From: Mesonia sp008017825
GTDB lineage: Bacteria > Bacteroidota > Bacteroidia > Flavobacteriales > Flavobacteriaceae
Assembly (NCBI RefSeq): GCF_008017825.1
Contig: NZ_VRLS01000086.1
Coordinates: forward strand, 1 to 64,000
Direction: 5' to 3'
Length of the DNA: 64,000 bases
Part shown: positions 7,885-16,468 of the stretch, in pieces
Position numbering within the stretch: position 1 is the first letter of the stretch
Layout: every line of letters starts with the position of its first letter
Notes under the pieces: model-generated
Told to the model about the DNA's origin: nothing
Database searches by the model: none
What the model saw: the letters and a program-made list of their open reading frames with translations, nothing else
Program-made: the position numbers and the translations under genes

Positions 7885-8898
7885 TTATCTAGGAATTTCA
7901 ATAGATTTGGTAATCATTTCAACCACGTTTTCGGTAGTCATTCCTTCCATTTCTCGTTCTGGAGATAGAATAATACGATGTCTTAAAACAGGATTTAAAA
8001 CTTTTTTTACATCTTCAGGAATCACGAAATCTCTTCCGTAAATAGCGGCATAAGCTTTAGAAGCATTCATAATAGCTATAGAAGCTCTTGGTGAAGCTCC
8101 TAAAAATAGATGAGAATGATTTCTGGTTCTACTTACAATCTCTGCAATGTAATTAATGATTTTCTCTTCAATGATAATTTCATTAACCTGAGACCTAAAA
8201 GTATTTAGTAAACTTGGTGTAAGCACCGCTTCTATCATATCTAAAGGTTTTTTATCCTTTCGCTGATGATGCGATTGTAAGATTTGTACTTCCTGCTCTA
8301 GACTAGGGTATTCAACCTTAATTTTGAATATAAATCGATCCAGCTGAGCTTCTGGCAAAGCGTAAGTTCCTTCTTGTTCAACAGGGTTTTGAGTGGCCAA
8401 AACCATAAAAGGAGGATCCATTTTATACTCTTTCCCATCCATGGTCACTTGACGTTCTTCCATCACTTCAAAAAGTGCCGCTTGGGTTTTTGCTGGGGCA
8501 CGGTTAATCTCATCTATCAATACAATGTTAGAAAATATGGGTCCGGGTTTAAACTCAAAATTAGAACTAGCCGAATTTAATATTGATGTCCCCAAAACAT
8601 CGCTGGGCATTAAATCTGGCGTAAATTGAATTCTGTTAAAGTTGGTTTTAATCGATTTAGCAAAAAGCTTTGCGGTAATGGTTTTTGCAATACCAGGAAC
8701 ACCTTCAATCAAAACGTGACCTTCTGCCAAAAGACCGACGATTAATAACTCTATAAAGTCTTCTTGACCAATAATTACTTTTGCCAATTGTGCTTTAAGG
8801 CTTTCAACCGCTTGTTTTAACTCTTCTAAATTCAATCTACTATCAAAATTGATAGATTGCTCCTGATTATTTTCTGGTGATGTAGCTTCGTGGTCCAT
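7885..8898 (-). CDS. MoxR-family AAA+ ATPase
   Basis: This 337-residue cytoplasmic ATPase has a Walker A at residues 66-73 (GVPGIAKT), Walker B about 125-130 (IVLIDE), sensor 1 ATQNP at 168-172 and the lid domain after about 230. MoxR ATPases act as chaperones that load cofactors or assemble protein complexes, usually with a vWA/DUF58 partner; that partner is the next gene, 2 bp away. The upstream DUF4350 gene ends 7 bp before its start. No Bat (vWA/TPR aerotolerance) genes are present here, so this is the DUF4350/DUF4129 type of MoxR locus. Confidence 0.93.
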   Translation of the reverse strand: MDHEATSPENNQEQSINFDSRLNLEELKQAVESLKAQLAKVIIGQEDFIELLIVGLLAEGHVLIEGVPGIAKTITAKLFAKSIKTNFNRIQFTPDLMPSDVLGTSILNSASSNFEFKPGPIFSNIVLIDEINRAPAKTQAALFEVMEERQVTMDGKEYKMDPPFMVLATQNPVEQEGTYALPEAQLDRFIFKIKVEYPSLEQEVQILQSHHQRKDKKPLDMIEAVLTPSLLNTFRSQVNEIIIEEKIINYIAEIVSRTRNHSHLFLGASPRASIAIMNASKAYAAIYGRDFVIPEDVKKVLNPVLRHRIILSPEREMEGMTTENVVEMITKSIEIPR

Positions 8899-8905
8899 TC
8901 AAATA

Positions 8906-10111
8906 TTAGTGTTTGAAGTTGGTAATTCGTTTATTGATTTTTTTCAATTCCTCTTTAGAAATCATTTTATTATGCTGCTGAAGTTGTAAAAAATCAATAA
9001 GCTCTTTTACTTCTTCTGTAGAGTGATTTGTTTTGTTAGCAATATCATTAATTAAATTGGAATTACTGTTTTGAGTGTTAATATGATATTTAAGCCTTAG
9101 CTCATGATAAAATTGATCGATCATTTTATGAGCAATTCCTGTATGATCTTTCCTTTCTAAATACATCCCTGCAATGGTTTGCGTGTATTCATATGTTTTA
9201 TTTTTTAAAGGATTTCTTACGGGGATGCTTTGCTGTTTTCTTTTTCCTTCAAAGAACACAAATAATACCGCACCTATAAGAATGAAATAATATGCCCATT
9301 TTAAATATTTATTGTTCAGTAAAATATAAAGGGGAGACGTGTTAATAGTTTTTCCGCCTGAATAATGATTGTCCCAATAAAAATTATCTTCATTTAAATC
9401 TACATAGGAGATCGCATTTTGTGTGTACGCGTATTGTTTTTCACTAGAAAGTAAGAAAAAATTACTGAAAACTTCTGGAGAAGAATGAATATATATTTTT
9501 CCTTGGCCGAAAGGTGCTTCAATAAAATTAATAGATTCTTCCGTTTTTTCTAGATCTTCATCTTTGATTTGAACCAAGCCTAAAACCTGTTGATTAAGCG
9601 TATCAATTTCATTAAAATGAATAATTTCTTTGTCTTTCCGAAACGTATGCCAAGAATCTAATTTTAATTTGGGGTTGACGAGTTGATACTGGGGAAGGTT
9701 CTCAAGACCATTTTTTCTAACCCTACTTTTTTGACTCAACTTAAGAGTGTCTAAAAGAGTGGTGCTAAAATTATTGCTGGATAAAAAAAGTGTATTTCCT
9801 TTATTAACCCATGCTAGTAATTGTTCCGCTTCAGCTTTATCAAACATAAGAAAATTCCCGATAAAGAAATATGCTCCTGGTTTAATATCTCCGTATTTTA
9901 AAAACTCAAAAGGAGGTACATTAACCTCTTCTATTTGTGGAGCTTGTTTTTTTAATTCATTAAAGAAAGCGTAAGTCCCTAAAGGAATTTTGTCTTTATT
10001 AGAATAAGAAGGATACCAATTAACAGGATCTTTTTGATTCGCTTCAAGAAAAACTAGAGTTCCTAAAAGAGCGATTAGAATAACCAATAAAATTTTATAA
10101 CGCTTACTCAT
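8906..10111 (-). CDS. DUF4350 membrane protein
   Basis: This 401-residue protein has an N-terminal membrane helix (residues 4-22), an extracytoplasmic domain (about 25-260) that begins with the DUF4350 motif DKIPLGTYAFFNEL and contains GNTLFLSSNNF, a second helix at about 265-285 and a cytoplasmic C-terminal helical tail. DUF4350 has a glutamine-amidotransferase-like fold but no clear catalytic triad is visible, so a scaffold role is likely. It overlaps the DUF4129 gene by 8 bp and precedes moxR by 7 bp, so it is part of the same membrane complex by context. Confidence 0.82.
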   Translation of the reverse strand: MSKRYKILLVILIALLGTLVFLEANQKDPVNWYPSYSNKDKIPLGTYAFFNELKKQAPQIEEVNVPPFEFLKYGDIKPGAYFFIGNFLMFDKAEAEQLLAWVNKGNTLFLSSNNFSTTLLDTLKLSQKSRVRKNGLENLPQYQLVNPKLKLDSWHTFRKDKEIIHFNEIDTLNQQVLGLVQIKDEDLEKTEESINFIEAPFGQGKIYIHSSPEVFSNFFLLSSEKQYAYTQNAISYVDLNEDNFYWDNHYSGGKTINTSPLYILLNNKYLKWAYYFILIGAVLFVFFEGKRKQQSIPVRNPLKNKTYEYTQTIAGMYLERKDHTGIAHKMIDQFYHELRLKYHINTQNSNSNLINDIANKTNHSTEEVKELIDFLQLQQHNKMISKEELKKINKRITNFKH

Positions 10112-10868
10112 AAGAACGGGTGTTAATGTGTTTCTTTAGCGCTAAAAAATCCTCTTCGGCAGTTTTGTATTGTTGCGGATTGATGGTAAAATTTCCGTAC
10201 CAAACGAAATCATACAAATGCGTTAATTCTTGAAAAGGCTTATTGATTTTAATTTCTTGAATTTCTTTTAAGTAATCTTCATTCGTTTTTTCTTGTTCGT
10301 AGTTAATAAGATTCTTGTTTTTTAGCTCTCGTAAAATAAGAAGGTAGTAATATCTAATGGCTAACCTTAAATCACCCAACGCAATTGCCTCTCTAATTAG
10401 AGCTTCAATGTCTTTGTTTTCAATAATTTCTTGCTCTTCCGATAGGTAAACTTCTTGTTCGTTATTTTTAGAACCTAAACCTTTTCCAGGATTTAACTTT
10501 ATAAAAAGCCAAACGATTAAAGCAATAATACCGCCAATAATTAGGTATGGAATAGTTTGGAATAAAAAACCTAAGAAACCTGTTGCTTTAATATCCCCAA
10601 AAAGAAAATCCCAAATACTATCGAGAATATTGAAAAACCATCGTTTTAGTTTAGTCCACCAGCTTTCAGCCTTTTCTTCTTCTACATAATCAAACTCATC
10701 TAGTTGTTTGTATTCTTCTAAAGTATCTTCATCAAAATGGAGAGGTTTTATATCCTCTCGTTGATCATATTGAATTTTTGCAATAGAATCATTCTCTACC
10801 AGCGTTTGAGCTTGAAGCACAGGAGCTGATAAATAATAAAAGAATAAAATGAGAAGAAGAGAACGCAT
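10104..10868 (-). CDS. DUF4129 membrane protein
   Basis: This 254-residue protein has a signal peptide (MRSLLLILFFYYLSAPVLQAQ), an exported acidic segment, one membrane helix (about 105-125) and a cytoplasmic C-terminal DUF4129 domain (EDIEALIREAIALGDLRLAI-like start, then RYYYLLILRELKNK and YDFVWYGNF). The family is a common partner of MoxR loci and is of unknown function. It starts 4 bp after the upstream membrane-protein gene and overlaps DUF4350 by 8 bp, so the products are probably made in fixed ratio. Confidence 0.85.
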   Translation of the reverse strand: MRSLLLILFFYYLSAPVLQAQTLVENDSIAKIQYDQREDIKPLHFDEDTLEEYKQLDEFDYVEEEKAESWWTKLKRWFFNILDSIWDFLFGDIKATGFLGFLFQTIPYLIIGGIIALIVWLFIKLNPGKGLGSKNNEQEVYLSEEQEIIENKDIEALIREAIALGDLRLAIRYYYLLILRELKNKNLINYEQEKTNEDYLKEIQEIKINKPFQELTHLYDFVWYGNFTINPQQYKTAEEDFLALKKHINTRSYE

Positions 10869-10872
10869 GAAT

Positions 10873-11766
10873 TTATCGGTTTCCTAAACTATTAATCTCG
10901 TCGTAAGTCCCTGTCTGATTTTTCTTTTCATTTAAATTGAAATAAATAAAAATACATGCTACGATAAAAATGATATAAAATAAATATTGACCAATACTAG
11001 AAACTGCTGTTAAAATCACATAACCCCAATCAAAAAAGGAACTAGGATCGCTTAAGCTACCTTCTTGAGATATAGCAAAACCTTTTACAAACATATAAAT
11101 GATAGCGGGCAATTGAAAAATTAAACTCAAAATATATACTAGAATATAAGTAATAAGCATAGCGAAAAAGGACATCCACCAATTGCTTTTTATAAGTTGA
11201 AAGCTATAAGAAAAAGATTCTCCAATACTCAAATTATTAAAGGCATAGATAGAATACATAAGTGTAAGTACTACTCCAATATATATACCCGGTAAGAAAC
11301 AAAGCATAATACCTATAAAAGTTAGTACTCCTATAATAAAGCTCATTCCTAAGTAATTCAACCAGTTTTGTTTTACATCTAAGCTAACTTCTTCTATAAG
11401 AATGGTTCCTTCATTTTTCATGTAAGATTTTACGGCATAATGTATAGTGCTTACTAAAAAAGCATAGAATACCGCCGAAGCAATTAGCATGATAATAGCT
11501 CCTAAAAATATAGAGAAATAAAAGTCTAAAATTCCATCAGAGACTTGTTGAGAGTCATTTAGTATACTCATCAAATCAAAACTTTGTTTTCCTGTAGTGT
11601 ATGAATAGTAAGTAATCGCGAATACCAAAATAATAAAAGGTACACCCGCAGTTTTGGTTAATATTTTAAAAAGCGGCTTTATATTTTCTCTTATAAATTT
11701 AAAGGTATCACTTAAGATCTCTCCAATCTCTCTTTCTCTTTTAAACTGAATGTATTTATCAAACAT
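10873..11766 (-). CDS. polytopic membrane protein of the MoxR locus
   Basis: This 297-residue protein has six or so membrane helices and begins with a soluble segment containing REREIGEILSDTFKFIRENI, a pattern seen in membrane proteins related to glycerophosphodiester phosphodiesterase membrane domains. No catalytic motif is visible. Function unknown. It overlaps the SpoIIM-family gene by 8 bp and sits 4 bp before the DUF4129 gene, so it is a core member of the locus. Confidence 0.75.
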   Translation of the reverse strand: MFDKYIQFKREREIGEILSDTFKFIRENIKPLFKILTKTAGVPFIILVFAITYYSYTTGKQSFDLMSILNDSQQVSDGILDFYFSIFLGAIIMLIASAVFYAFLVSTIHYAVKSYMKNEGTILIEEVSLDVKQNWLNYLGMSFIIGVLTFIGIMLCFLPGIYIGVVLTLMYSIYAFNNLSIGESFSYSFQLIKSNWWMSFFAMLITYILVYILSLIFQLPAIIYMFVKGFAISQEGSLSDPSSFFDWGYVILTAVSSIGQYLFYIIFIVACIFIYFNLNEKKNQTGTYDEINSLGNR

Positions 11767-12724
11767 GCTTTATTTCTTTTTTATGAAGTTGAATAGGGTA
11801 AATAATATAATAGTAAACGATTAAAGCTAACGAAATTAGAATAATAGATATGGCTAACCAATCTGGCATTTGGGTTTGTCGGGTTACAAAACCCTCTAAG
11901 AAACCAGCGACGATGAAAAACGGCACGGTGCTAATCACAATTTTTAAGCCCTCTTTAACACCATTAATAAACGATTGAAGTCGCGTGTAAGTGCCAGGAA
12001 AAAGTAAACCTTTTCCAACCACAAGACCTGCGCAACCAGCAACGATAATGACCGAAATTTCTATGGTTCCGTGAATCCAAATGGTTCTAACCGATTCCCA
12101 TAATAATCCTTTATCATAAAAGAAATATTGAAAAGATCCCAGCATAATCGCATTTTGCATTAAAACGTATAAAGTACCCAAACCTAAAAATATGCCCAGC
12201 ACATAAGCCATTAATCCAACCCGAATATTATTAATAGTAATCCCTAAAAACATATTCATTTCTTGCATTTGCTTATAAACCGCCATAGGGTCGCCTTTGT
12301 CTATATTGTCTAGGGTCATATTTACATAAGCATCTCCCAAAATAGAACGTACAAAGGCTTGCTCATTAGCAGCCGAATATGCTCCTACAATACAAAATAA
12401 ACCAAAAACCAAGAAACTAATTAATAACTGCTTTTGGTGCTTATAAAATTGTAGAGGAAACTCTTTTAAGAAAAAAGAAAAGATTCTTCCTTTAGATTCT
12501 TTTTTGGTTTTATAAACTTTTTGATGCGCTTTCGCGGATAAAGAATTTAGGTACGATAAGGTTTTACTTTTAGGATAGAAAGTCTGAGCATAACTCAAAT
12601 GATCTGTCACTTCAATATATAAAGCTGAAAGATCATCGGGTGAAATTTTCGCATTATTATCAATAACATTTTCAAATGTTAGCCATTTGTCCTTATTTTG
12701 CTTTACAAAAGCAGCCTCGCGCAT
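11759..12724 (-). CDS. stage II sporulation protein M (SpoIIM) family membrane protein
   Basis: This 321-residue protein has a soluble N-terminal part (MREAAFVKQNKDKWLTFENV) and then six membrane helices with the SpoIIM features: FVRSILGDAYVNMTLDNI, the NNIRVGLMAYVLGIFLGLGT helix and IWIHGTIEISVIIVAGCAGL. In sporulating bacteria SpoIIM belongs to a peptidoglycan-degrading complex; non-sporulating Bacteroidota carry this homolog in MoxR loci, where its role is unknown. First gene of the leftward operon, divergent from the RDD gene with only 36 bp between starts. Confidence 0.87.
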   Translation of the reverse strand: MREAAFVKQNKDKWLTFENVIDNNAKISPDDLSALYIEVTDHLSYAQTFYPKSKTLSYLNSLSAKAHQKVYKTKKESKGRIFSFFLKEFPLQFYKHQKQLLISFLVFGLFCIVGAYSAANEQAFVRSILGDAYVNMTLDNIDKGDPMAVYKQMQEMNMFLGITINNIRVGLMAYVLGIFLGLGTLYVLMQNAIMLGSFQYFFYDKGLLWESVRTIWIHGTIEISVIIVAGCAGLVVGKGLLFPGTYTRLQSFINGVKEGLKIVISTVPFFIVAGFLEGFVTRQTQMPDWLAISIILISLALIVYYYIIYPIQLHKKEIKHV

Positions 12725-12744
12725 AATTGAAAATTAAAGAATAC

Positions 12745-12775
12745 CAAAGAAACATATTAAATGGATAATTATCAA
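12745..12775 (-). promoter_or_regulatory. possible promoter of the MoxR operon
   Basis: On the minus strand TTG (12773-12775) and TTTCTTTG (12745-12752) are 20 bases apart, one mismatch from the flavobacterial consensus. The upstream box falls inside the start of the divergent RDD gene, as the 36-bp gap requires. No match of similar quality was found for the RDD gene itself. Confidence 0.4.
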
Positions 12776-13474
12776 ATTGAAACCGCCCAAAATGTAGAGA
12801 TATCTCAAAATATCGCTAATTTAGGAGATAGAATTTTGGCTTTTTTAATCGATCTGTTAATTATCATAGCTTATGCACTTTTAACAGGGATTACCACTTC
12901 AAGTTTAGGATTGGGGAGTGAAAACGAGTGGATTTATATGGTGGTTATTGGTTTACCCATTTTTCTCTACCATCTTCTTATGGAAACTTTTAATAACGGA
13001 CAGTCTTTAGGGAAAGCTTCTATGCGTATTCGTGTAGTGAAATTAGATGGTTCTAAAGCTGCATTTTCTAATTATGCTATACGTTGGTTATTAAGAATGG
13101 TAGATATAAGTTTTACTAGTGGTGCGGTTGCTATATTTACTTTTTTATTTAATTCTAAGGGACAACGTTTGGGAGATATTGCAGCCACGACTACCGTCAT
13201 ATCCGAAAAGCAAAAAATATCTATTCATCACACCCTCTTGGCTAACATTCCTGAAGGATACCAACCTAAATATCCACAAGTAACTGTTTTCTCTGATGAA
13301 GAAATGCAGCAAATCAAAAACATATTTCAAAAAGCGAAAAGAGAACAAAATCATGCGGTTATTTTAGCTTTAGCTGAAAAATCATCCGCCTTGATGCAGG
13401 TAACACCACAGGAAAAACCATTTCCTTTTATAGATACTATAATTTTAGATTATAATTTTTACACACAGCAATAA
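12761..13474 (+). CDS. RDD-family membrane protein
   Basis: This 237-residue protein has an RDD domain in its first 150 residues, including GDRILAFLIDLL at the first helix and the GQSLGKASMRIRVV motif, plus QRLGDIAATTTVI near the end of the domain, and a cytoplasmic C-terminal tail of about 85 residues. RDD proteins are implicated in ion transport, including Na+/H+ exchange in some cases. It is divergent from the MoxR operon, where an RDD gene is a regular companion. The next gene starts directly after its stop (TAAATG). Confidence 0.88.
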   Translation: MDNYQIETAQNVEISQNIANLGDRILAFLIDLLIIIAYALLTGITTSSLGLGSENEWIYMVVIGLPIFLYHLLMETFNNGQSLGKASMRIRVVKLDGSKAAFSNYAIRWLLRMVDISFTSGAVAIFTFLFNSKGQRLGDIAATTTVISEKQKISIHHTLLANIPEGYQPKYPQVTVFSDEEMQQIKNIFQKAKREQNHAVILALAEKSSALMQVTPQEKPFPFIDTIILDYNFYTQQ

Positions 13475-14104
13475 ATGGATTATTTGTTATTTATCGATAT
13501 TTTAGGAACTATAGCCTTTTCTATTTCTGGAGTTTTGTCTTCTATGAAAAAAAGAATGGATGTTTTTGGGATCTTAATTATTGCTTTTGTAACAGCTGTT
13601 GGAGGTGGTACACTAAGAGATATTTTAATTGGTTTTCCTGTAGCTTGGATGCGCAACCTTACTTACGTCTATGTGATTATGGGAACCACAATTTTTGCGA
13701 TCATCTTTAGAAAAAAACTCATATATCTTCGACGTTCAATTTTTCTTTTTGATACCGTAGGTATAGGATTATACACAGTTTTAGGGATTGAGAAAGGGAT
13801 TGCAGCAGAACTTTCCCCTATTATTTGTATCGCAGTTGGAACCATGACAGCCTGTTTTGGTGGGGTTCTTAGAGATATTTTATGTAATGAGGTGCCTCTA
13901 CTTTTTAGAACTAAAGAAATTTATGCAACCGCATGTATTTTAGGAGGATTTACTTATTTTCTTCTAGCTGAATTTCCTCTAAGTCAAGGGCTCGTTTTTG
14001 CACTCTCAGGAGTAGTAGTGATTTTGGTAAGATCACTTGCCGTATATTTTGATATCCGACTTCCTTCCGTTTACGGAAAAGATGATACTAGCGAATTACC
14101 TTAA
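13475..14104 (+). CDS. TRIC-type (UPF0126) cation channel protein
   Basis: This 209-residue membrane protein contains two repeated UPF0126/TRIC units, each with the GGGTLRDIL-type signature: VGGGTLRDILIGFPVAWMRN in the first half and FGGVLRDILCNEVPLLFR in the second. The family includes bacterial homologs of trimeric intracellular cation channels and glycine-uptake proteins. Its ATG directly follows the RDD stop, so it is co-translated. Its 3' end overlaps the convergent cyclophilin gene by 17 bp. Confidence 0.9.
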   Translation: MDYLLFIDILGTIAFSISGVLSSMKKRMDVFGILIIAFVTAVGGGTLRDILIGFPVAWMRNLTYVYVIMGTTIFAIIFRKKLIYLRRSIFLFDTVGIGLYTVLGIEKGIAAELSPIICIAVGTMTACFGGVLRDILCNEVPLLFRTKEIYATACILGGFTYFLLAEFPLSQGLVFALSGVVVILVRSLAVYFDIRLPSVYGKDDTSELP

Positions 14105-14837
14105 CTTCTAACATTATATTTTTTTTAGGCCATTCACTTTGGTCAACCTCTACTTTGGCAATCTTATCAACTACATTCATACCACTAATCACTTCTCCAA
14201 AAACGGTATGATCATTATCTAAGTGATGAGCCCCACGTTTGCTTTGTACAATAAAAAACTCAAAAGGAGAGGAAGCCTTACTTACGTTTTGTTCACTGTA
14301 CTTAGCTGCAGAAAAAGCTCCGCGTTTATGAGTGTAACTTGCTTTAAATTCATTTGGAATAAGGTATGAACCTACTTTATGTCTTATCTTATGTGTTTCT
14401 TGTAGATCACTATTTCCTCCCTGAACTACAAAATCATTAGCCACGCGATGAAAAAATGAAGTGTCAAAATACCCTATTTTAGCTAACCTTATAAAATTAG
14501 CGCGGTGTAAAGGAGTGTTTTCATAAAGCTTAACTCTAATGTTTCCAAATGAGGTAGATATCTCTATTAAAGTTTCAGGGTTTTCCTTACCGTATTGAGT
14601 TAAAAAGGGAATAAGTTGTTCTTGCTGAATGGCTTCAATGCTATCTAAGTTGACCGATAAGTTATTTCCTCCTTTTGGGATCTTAACAGCATTTAAAAGA
14701 CTGTCTCTTTTCCTTTCTTTCTCTTTTTGAGCTTCTATTTTCTGCTTCTCTATTTTTGTTGAATCAGATTTAGTATCTTCACAACTAAGATGAATTAATA
14801 AAATAAAGATAAATATAAAGGAGTATCGAAATGACAT
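14088..14837 (-). CDS. lipoprotein peptidyl-prolyl isomerase (cyclophilin)
   Basis: This 249-residue protein has a lipoprotein signal (LIHLSC, Cys at residue 19), a charged linker rich in Lys/Glu, and a C-terminal cyclophilin domain from about residue 88: IRVKLYENTPLHRANFIRL, then SFFHRVANDFVVQGG with the catalytic Arg, and HTVFGEVISGMNVVDKI. It should catalyse proline isomerisation during folding of envelope proteins. The 3' end overlaps the TRIC gene and the start codon overlaps the divergent Nudix start, so the gene is tightly boxed in. Confidence 0.92.
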   Translation of the reverse strand: MSFRYSFIFIFILLIHLSCEDTKSDSTKIEKQKIEAQKEKERKRDSLLNAVKIPKGGNNLSVNLDSIEAIQQEQLIPFLTQYGKENPETLIEISTSFGNIRVKLYENTPLHRANFIRLAKIGYFDTSFFHRVANDFVVQGGNSDLQETHKIRHKVGSYLIPNEFKASYTHKRGAFSAAKYSEQNVSKASSPFEFFIVQSKRGAHHLDNDHTVFGEVISGMNVVDKIAKVEVDQSEWPKKNIMLEVKVIR

Positions 14838-15472
14838 TTTCTGAGTTTAAAAAATCTATTTCAAAAATAGAAAAAATTGAATTGTTTGGAGAAAAAGCAC
14901 ACATGGAAATGTTACCTAAATTTAGAACTAAAGAACTAAGAGAGGTAGATGTTGAAAAAGCAAATCCGCGTGAAGCAGCAGTTTTAGCTTTATTTTATCC
15001 CGACAAAGATGATATTACTAATATTGTTTTAATTCTTAGAAAAACATATAAAGGAGTTCATTCTGCCCAAATTGGTTTTCCAGGTGGAAGAGTGGAGTTA
15101 ACAGATAGCAATCTTGAAGAAACCGCTATAAGAGAGACCTACGAAGAGGTGGGAGTACAGCCAGAGAATATAAATATTTTAAAAAAGATAACTAAGATAT
15201 ATATACCGCCATCTAATTTTTGGGTGCATCCTTTTATAGGATTAGCCAATCATACTCCTAATTTTGTAAGGCAAGAAACAGAAGTAGAGCAAATTGTAGA
15301 AGTAAAACTAGAAGACTTTTTAAATGAATCTAGCCTTATTGAAAAAACACTTAATACTTCTTACGCTAAAAATGTAAATGTACCTGCATTTTTTTTAAAT
15401 GAACATGTGGTGTGGGGTGCCACAGCTATGATGCTTAGTGAAGTAAAGATGATTTTAAAAAGCCTTATATAA
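14831..15472 (+). CDS. CoA pyrophosphatase-type Nudix hydrolase
   Basis: This 213-residue protein contains a Nudix box at residues 86-108 (GGRVE through RETYEEVGV) preceded by the HSAQIGFPGG segment typical of NudL/UPF0035 CoA pyrophosphatases. It would hydrolyse CoA or related dinucleotide pyrophosphates with Mg2+. The chosen ATG gives the usual N terminus (MTFSEFKKSISKIEK, then GEKAHMEMLPKFR). The start overlaps the divergent cyclophilin start by 7 bp, so each 5' leader runs through the start region of the other gene. Confidence 0.88.
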   Translation: MTFSEFKKSISKIEKIELFGEKAHMEMLPKFRTKELREVDVEKANPREAAVLALFYPDKDDITNIVLILRKTYKGVHSAQIGFPGGRVELTDSNLEETAIRETYEEVGVQPENINILKKITKIYIPPSNFWVHPFIGLANHTPNFVRQETEVEQIVEVKLEDFLNESSLIEKTLNTSYAKNVNVPAFFLNEHVVWGATAMMLSEVKMILKSLI

Positions 15473-15519
15473 GGAACGGTTTTTGTATATTAGCCGCTTT
15501 GTAAAATTGAAAAATTACT

Positions 15520-16326
15520 ATGGGATTATTCAAAAGAAATCCTTTCGGACATATATTATTTGTAAAAAAATGGCTTATTAGAATTTTAGGTTCTATGACG
15601 CATAGGCGTTACCGCGGATTTAATGCGTTACAAATTGAAGGATCTGAAATTATTAAAAATCTACCCGATAAAAACGTACTTTTTGTATCTAACCATCAAA
15701 CCTACTTTGCAGATGTTGTAGCGATGTTTCACGTTTTTAATGCGAGCCTTAGCGGAAGAACTAACTCTATAAAAAATGTGGGGTATTTATGGAACCCTAA
15801 GTTAAACGTCTATTATATTGCTGCAAGAGAAACTATGCGTGCAGGTTTATTAGCTAGAATTGTTTCTTATGCAGGAGCGATTACTGTTGAGAGAACTTGG
15901 AGAGAAAAAGGTAAAGACGTGAATCGTCAAGTGAAGATGAGCGATATTACCAATATAGGAACCGCTTTAAAAGATGGTTGGGTAATTACTTTTCCTCAAG
16001 GGACAACTAAACCTTGGAAACCCATAAGAAAGGGAACTTCACATATTATAAAAAAATATAATCCTGTAGTGGTACCTATCGTTATTGACGGGTTTAGGCG
16101 ATCTTTTGATAAAAAAGGAATCAGAATAAAAAAGAAAGGAATTTTACAGTCTATGGTAATTAAAGAGCCATTAAAATTTGATGAAAATGATTCTGTAGAA
16201 AGTATTATAGAAAAGATCGAAATGGCGATAGAACAACATCCTTCGTTTGTTAAAGTGATTCCTAAAGAAGTATTGTTAGAACAAGAAAAATTAAACGAAC
16301 AAAGAAGATGGAGTTATAAAGAGTAA
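15520..16326 (+). CDS. 1-acylglycerol-3-phosphate acyltransferase (PlsC-like)
   Basis: This 268-residue membrane-associated protein carries the PlsC acyltransferase motifs: SNHQTYFAD at residues 57-65, VGYLWNPK about 87-94, and FPQGTTKPWKPIRKG at 158-172. The catalytic motif reads H59-X5-D65, one residue longer than the classic HX4D, and FPEGTRS is replaced by FPQGTT; both belong to a divergent bacteroidotal subgroup as far as I recall. The expected reaction is acyl transfer to lysophosphatidate, but the substrate could be another lysolipid. Stands 47 bp after the Nudix gene. Confidence 0.78.
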   Translation: MGLFKRNPFGHILFVKKWLIRILGSMTHRRYRGFNALQIEGSEIIKNLPDKNVLFVSNHQTYFADVVAMFHVFNASLSGRTNSIKNVGYLWNPKLNVYYIAARETMRAGLLARIVSYAGAITVERTWREKGKDVNRQVKMSDITNIGTALKDGWVITFPQGTTKPWKPIRKGTSHIIKKYNPVVVPIVIDGFRRSFDKKGIRIKKKGILQSMVIKEPLKFDENDSVESIIEKIEMAIEQHPSFVKVIPKEVLLEQEKLNEQRRWSYKE

Positions 16327-16412
16327 AATTATTTTCTAATTTTAACATTATTTTTATACTATGGCAAGAAGCTTGTAGTTATTGTTGGAGAATGTTAAAA
16401 TCTAACTTTCAG

Positions 16413-16442
16413 TTGGTTATGATAAACATTTCATTAATTTTG
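16413..16442 (+). promoter_or_regulatory. promoter of the serine hydrolase-NTT operon
   Basis: TTG (16413-16415), 19 bases, then TAATTTTG (16435-16442): an exact match to TTG-N17-23-TAnnTTTG. Transcription should start near 16449, 20 bases before the ATG at 16469. Confidence 0.75.
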
Positions 16443-16468
16443 AAAATAATTTAAAGAAATACTTATTT

